From an uncultured Christensenellaceae bacterium (GTDB lineage: Bacteria > Bacillota > Clostridia > Christensenellales > Borkfalkiaceae), in the NCBI GenBank assembly GCA_910589015.1, contig CAJUSA010000019.1:1-9519 (forward strand): a stretch of 9,519 nt of DNA. Reading direction: 5' to 3'. A program made the position numbers and the translations under genes. The stretch's first letter is position 1. Every line of letters starts with the position of its first letter. This document shows, piece after piece, positions 6,586 through 9,519 of the stretch. The notes beneath the pieces are model-generated. The model was not told where the DNA came from and searched no databases. It was given only the letters and a program-made list of their open reading frames with translations.

Positions 6586-6846
6586 TTACCAATCGCGGGG
6601 TATAACCCCGACCGCCTTTCTTACGTTACCGCCGCCGAGCAAGGCTTCCAACTCGGCGATTTCCTTTTCCAAGTCTTTAATTGCCGAGCGTATTGATGCA
6701 AGGTCGACATTGTAACGGGTGACGTTACGGCTACCTATCCCGTAGCTCTGCACACCGCCTTTCAAAATTTCAAGCTCTCGATTGCGGTACGCTTCGAGTC
6801 GTTCTTTTTTGTCTTTAATTTTTGCTTGGATGTCTGCCTTGTTCAT
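6586..6846 (-). CDS. Small coiled-coil protein at the gpW position (DUF6148-like)
   Basis: This is an 86-residue protein between large terminase and portal, where lambda has W (68 residues), a head-tail joining protein. It has two predicted helices. The first (IQAKIKDKKERLEAYRNREL, about residues 6-25) is charged. The second (ASIRSAIKDLEKEIAELEAL, about residues 50-69) is a likely coiled coil. Between them is a GIGSRNVTRYNVDL turn, similar in style to small Firmicutes phage proteins filed, as I recall, under DUF6148. Direct homology to gpW is not obvious, and the gpW role is inferred from position and size only. The ATG at 6846 has an AGGAGG site (6851-6856) 4 bases upstream, fused to the terminase stop codon. 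Its own TAA stop likewise runs into the portal ribosome binding site. Confidence 0.83.
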   Translation of the reverse strand: MNKADIQAKIKDKKERLEAYRNRELEILKGGVQSYGIGSRNVTRYNVDLASIRSAIKDLEKEIAELEALLGGGNVRKAVGVIPRDW

Positions 6847-6854
6847 ATTGCCTC

Positions 6855-8753
6855 CTACCAGTCGTCGCCGTCTAAATACCTACTACGGCGCGTTCTCGCT
6901 TGTTTTTGTCGAACCACCGCCTTAGGCTGTTCTATATTCCCTTTTAGTCTGCGCTCTATCGCGTCCATATCCGGGTCAATAATTCGCAAGGCGGCGTTCG
7001 CGTAATTCCTACAGTCCAGAGCTTCGTTGCGTTGATGTCCGGGCAATTTGACCCATACCCAGCGGTCGCCGCGCCCGGTGTGGCTCAGCACCAGTTTTTC
7101 GGATAGCAATCCAGTAAAGTACGCGCTATCGTAGCCGCGTTCTCCGCGCGGAAAGTGCGAATAATTCGCGCCCGGTTCTTGCACTTTCAAGCTATCCATT
7201 ATTTTGCTTTTGCCAGCATCCACGCCTATAGTGTATAAGTAGCACGTTATTCGTTTGTTGTCTTTCAACGCTACTTTCGTCGGCAAACCTACGAACGGTA
7301 TATCCGGGCCGCCCTTGCCTTTAATTGCAAACACGCGCTTTGTAAAGCGGGCGCGACAAGCTGCATAGACCTCCTGCGTATAATGCCCGCCTGAGTCCAC
7401 GCACGTCATCGAAATTTTCAAACCCTTTCCTGATTTGAATTTGTAGACGTGGTCTATCACGTCGTCCAATTTCGCCCACACCTCTTCGTTATCGGGTTTG
7501 CCCATTATAAAGCCTTTCTTGATGCCCCAGCTTTCTTTGAAGTGTCCGTGTCCCACCACCTCGTATTCGAGCCGGTTATCTTGCGTATCAACCCCACAGG
7601 TCAAAACGAGAACGCCGTCCGGCAGCTCCGCATCGTAATCTTCGCGCCGTGCCAGCATACTGTCTTCGTCCTCTAAATCGCCGCGGTCTTCCCACAGCTC
7701 GCCAAGCAAAGTGTTGTAAACAACCTTCAGCCGTTCCGGGTCTTTTCGTGCTTCGAGGAAACGCTGAATAATCGTCGCCCACGGCATCCAAGGACTGGCG
7801 AACGCCGTTAGCCAGAATGACCTGACGCCGCGATTATAAGCATCAGGGTTATCGGCTATCCATTTCGCCGGCTGTCGGCGCATCTCATCCTCGGTATGTA
7901 AACAGCCGCACGACTTGCAGAGCCAGTGCAGCGATTTAACGATATAATTCTTTTTGCGGTTTACGGTCTGCTCTTCGTAGTCAAATCGGATGTCGTCAAA
8001 CCGTATTTCGTGCCACTCACCGCAAGACGGGCATTGATGACACCAGCGTTCTTGCGTTCCTCTGTCAAACGATGTTTCGATATTACTTCTCCCCTTAATG
8101 GTGGGTGTCGATGTCTCAACCGATTTCCGATTGTAGAACGTCGCTTGTCGTGCTTTCGCCAATTCCCACGGGTCGCCTTCCGTTCCGGCACTGGCCGCCC
8201 AGCGGTCGCGTTCATCGCCGAAGATATAACGCGCCGGCGTTGATGCGAGTGCGCTGGCTGAGTTCGAACCCGTAATTGTCAGCATCCCGCCCGGAAACGC
8301 TTTTTGCAATATGGTATTTCCACTGTCGCGGGATTTAACGTCCGACACTTTCGTGCGGAGCGGTTTGCTGTCTCTTATCATGGGCGCGATTCTTAACCGC
8401 GAAAATTTCCGCGCATCATCGAGCGTAGGCTGTATAAACATCGTACTTGCCGGGTCTTGACCTATGGTGTAAGCGATGCAGTTCAAAAGGAATTCCGACT
8501 TGCCGACCTGCGAAGCCGCCACCATTACGATGCTGGAAACTTTCGGGTCGTTAAATGCATTCATTGGTTCTTCAAGGTATGGCGTTCTCGAAGTTCTCCA
8601 CGGTCCGGCTTCGGCTGCGCTCTCCGGCGAAAGTCGCCGGTACTTCTCGGCCCATTCGGAGACCGTCAATTCTTCGGGCGGTGCAAAGTTTTTTACAGCC
8701 GAGGCTATCGCCGCGTTTAGCCTACTCGTCGCCTTCTTCGGTGCTTTCTTCAA
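6855..8753 (-). CDS. Terminase large subunit, lambda gpA family
   Basis: With the TTG start at 8753 the protein has 632 residues (lambda gpA 641). The N-terminus has the family signature LTVSEWAEKYRRLSPES, then a short G-P-W-R-T-S-R-T-P-Y segment (about residues 29-59). The ATPase has a deviant Walker A ASQVGKSE (80-87), a QPT motif (108-110) and Walker B with FGDERDRW. A zinc-binding-like cluster follows: CHQCPSC (238-244) and CKSCGC (279-284). The nuclease domain shows GVDTQDNR (Asp389), CVDSGG (Asp453) and EALDCRNYA (Asp580). The enzyme cuts concatemers, probably at a cos-like site, and pumps DNA into the procapsid. The start is uncertain. TTG at 8753 has an AAGGGA site (8760-8765) and overlaps the small subunit by 32 bases; an in-frame TTG at 8825 would overlap by 104 bases and add 24 unlikely residues. 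Confidence 0.95.
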   Translation of the reverse strand: MKKAPKKATSRLNAAIASAVKNFAPPEELTVSEWAEKYRRLSPESAAEAGPWRTSRTPYLEEPMNAFNDPKVSSIVMVAASQVGKSEFLLNCIAYTIGQDPASTMFIQPTLDDARKFSRLRIAPMIRDSKPLRTKVSDVKSRDSGNTILQKAFPGGMLTITGSNSASALASTPARYIFGDERDRWAASAGTEGDPWELAKARQATFYNRKSVETSTPTIKGRSNIETSFDRGTQERWCHQCPSCGEWHEIRFDDIRFDYEEQTVNRKKNYIVKSLHWLCKSCGCLHTEDEMRRQPAKWIADNPDAYNRGVRSFWLTAFASPWMPWATIIQRFLEARKDPERLKVVYNTLLGELWEDRGDLEDEDSMLARREDYDAELPDGVLVLTCGVDTQDNRLEYEVVGHGHFKESWGIKKGFIMGKPDNEEVWAKLDDVIDHVYKFKSGKGLKISMTCVDSGGHYTQEVYAACRARFTKRVFAIKGKGGPDIPFVGLPTKVALKDNKRITCYLYTIGVDAGKSKIMDSLKVQEPGANYSHFPRGERGYDSAYFTGLLSEKLVLSHTGRGDRWVWVKLPGHQRNEALDCRNYANAALRIIDPDMDAIERRLKGNIEQPKAVVRQKQARTRRSRYLDGDDW

Positions 8754-9321
8754 AATCTTTCCCTTGACGGTCTCTGACGCGCTTCTTGTATGCTTCAGGG
8801 TTGTACTTATAATTCGACAGGTCAATCAGAATTGCGTCAACCTCGCGCTTTACCCGATTCGATATCTCGGTCGGTTCAGTAATGGCCGCGAGGTCGATTG
8901 CAAGCCTGCCCGGAAGCGCGAGCATCATACTGCGGACGTTGAAGACGAGGTCGTTTGTCATCGCTTCCACGTCTTCGCTGCGGTGTAGCTTTCCCTGTAT
9001 CTCATCCAGTTCAAGCTGTGCCATCTCCGCTTTCGCTTGTTTGAAATCGGCATCGGCGCGGAGCTTACGGCTTTCGTTATCCGCATCCTCTTGCGTCCCG
9101 TTGCCCGTACCCTTTTCGCTGACGCGCTTTTGTAAATATTCAATATACCGCCGAACCGAACCGAGCAGGTCGTATTTGCGTTGCCGACCCACCATCTCCG
9201 TCTGGAGTATTCCGTCCTGCGTTAATTGCTGGATTCTGCGAACCGTTAACCCGAAAAGCAAGGCTATTTGTTTCGTTTCGACCATGTTTTTCTTCGGTGT
9301 CGTTATGTCGCCGTTCGCCAT
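8722..9321 (-). CDS. Terminase small subunit, Nu1-like DNA-binding protein
   Basis: This is a 199-residue protein from ATG at 9321 (lambda Nu1 has 181). Residues about 14-39 (VETKQIALLFGLTVRRIQQL and onward) form a helix-turn-helix of the winged type found in Nu1. Next come YIEYLQKRV and a long charged helix (RKLRADADFKQAKAEMAQLE, about residues 85-104, continuing LDEIQGKLHR). A LPGRLAIDLAAI segment and an acidic C-terminal tail (EESTEEGDE) follow. The small subunit binds the packaging site and recruits the large subunit, whose gene follows with a short overlap. The start is set by AGGAGG at 9328-9333, well spaced from ATG. The reading frame stays open upstream to the window edge, but those extra residues (basic, low-order) precede the ribosome binding site and are probably not translated. 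Confidence 0.9.
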   Translation of the reverse strand: MANGDITTPKKNMVETKQIALLFGLTVRRIQQLTQDGILQTEMVGRQRKYDLLGSVRRYIEYLQKRVSEKGTGNGTQEDADNESRKLRADADFKQAKAEMAQLELDEIQGKLHRSEDVEAMTNDLVFNVRSMMLALPGRLAIDLAAITEPTEISNRVKREVDAILIDLSNYKYNPEAYKKRVRDRQGKDFEESTEEGDE

Positions 9322-9519
9322 AGCTTTCCTCCTTTTTTTTGCGTAACGAAACGCCTGATTTTTTCCATTAAAAACTACACGAATTTTGGGCTCGCCAGCA
9401 CCGCAGAGAAAAAAGCCGCTCACAGTACCTACTCGGACCGTTATTCTCTTTCCGCGCTCTCGCGCCTTACTCGCCTTGGCGGCGTTGCCTTTCCTTTCGG
9501 TACTGTTTTGCGGCAAAGC
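9322..9519. other. Leader/intergenic region upstream of small terminase; possible end of an upstream gene
   Basis: No confident gene lies here. On the minus strand one frame reads FAAKQYRKERQRRQGE then TAA (9517-9467), and another reads a basic stretch (TVPKGKATPPRRVRRESAER) and stops a little later, at a TAA near 9441. Either could be the C-terminus of a gene beyond the window; the first looks more protein-like. The remaining 130 or so bases before the small-terminase ribosome binding site include short inverted repeats (GCGC-TCTC-GCGC, 9454-9465; AGTA-CC-TACT, 9424-9433), an A/T-rich segment, and an A8 run before AGGAGG. In lambda-like phages the cos/packaging region lies immediately upstream of the small terminase gene, so a packaging or promoter function is possible but not shown. 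I see no clear -35/-10 pair or terminator. Confidence 0.35.

Noticed and set aside
9424..9465. Short inverted repeats as a terminator
   Set aside because: Stems are only about 4 bp and are not followed by a T-run in the direction of transcription.
9322..9516. N-terminal extension of the small terminase to a 264-residue protein
   Set aside because: The extension starts at TTG without support and reads as basic low-order sequence. A strong AGGAGG and ATG at 9321 give a protein of the expected Nu1-like length.
1..9519. Defence system, CRISPR array, retroelement, tRNA or cargo gene
   Set aside because: No repeats with spacers, no reverse transcriptase or nuclease domain outside terminase, and no cloverleaf-like sequence was seen. 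The window is filled end to end by structural phage genes.

Overview
This window is almost entirely the late structural operon of a tailed bacteriophage or prophage, read on the minus strand from right to left. Strong AGGAGG/GGAGG ribosome binding sites precede most genes, genes are packed with 4-base overlaps or gaps of about 10-20 bases, and base composition looks moderate. Together with the protein styles, this suggests a phage of a Firmicutes host, probably a gut-type Clostridia. The host assignment is inference. No host gene, integrase, attachment site or tRNA is visible, so I cannot tell a free phage from a prophage.

Gene order in the direction of transcription (high to low coordinates) follows the lambda head module closely. 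It runs: small terminase (Nu1-like, 9321-8722), large terminase (GpA family, about 8753-6855), a small coiled-coil protein at the gpW position (6846-6586), portal (gpB-like, 6576-4960), ClpP-fold capsid maturation protease with a C-terminal scaffold (gpC-like, 4963-3767) and a nested in-frame scaffold start (Nu3-like, 4168-3767), decoration protein (gpD-like, 3770-3357), major capsid protein (gpE-like, 3335-2259), a small protein with a charged tail at the gpFI position (2244-1891), a head-tail joining protein at the gpFII position (1894-1577), and a probable tail completion/terminator protein (1564-1001). The last gene, from 982 to the left edge, is a contractile tail sheath protein. The virus is therefore a myovirus-type mosaic: a lambda-like head joined to a contractile tail.

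The products cooperate in one pathway. Portal, scaffold, protease and major capsid protein build the procapsid. The two terminase subunits recognise, cut and pump DNA. The decoration protein stabilises the expanded shell, and the small connector proteins close the vertex and join it to the tail. No internal promoter or terminator is evident, so the set is probably one polycistronic late transcript started to the right of the window. The only stretch without a confident gene is 9322-9519.

I looked for an undescribed accessory system (defence genes, cargo, retroelements, CRISPR, structured RNA) and found none. All plus-strand open frames look like antisense shadows of the structural genes. The points most worth a second look are the internal scaffold start with its own strong ribosome binding site, the low-complexity gpFI-position protein, the TTG starts, and the possible packaging-site region upstream of the small terminase.
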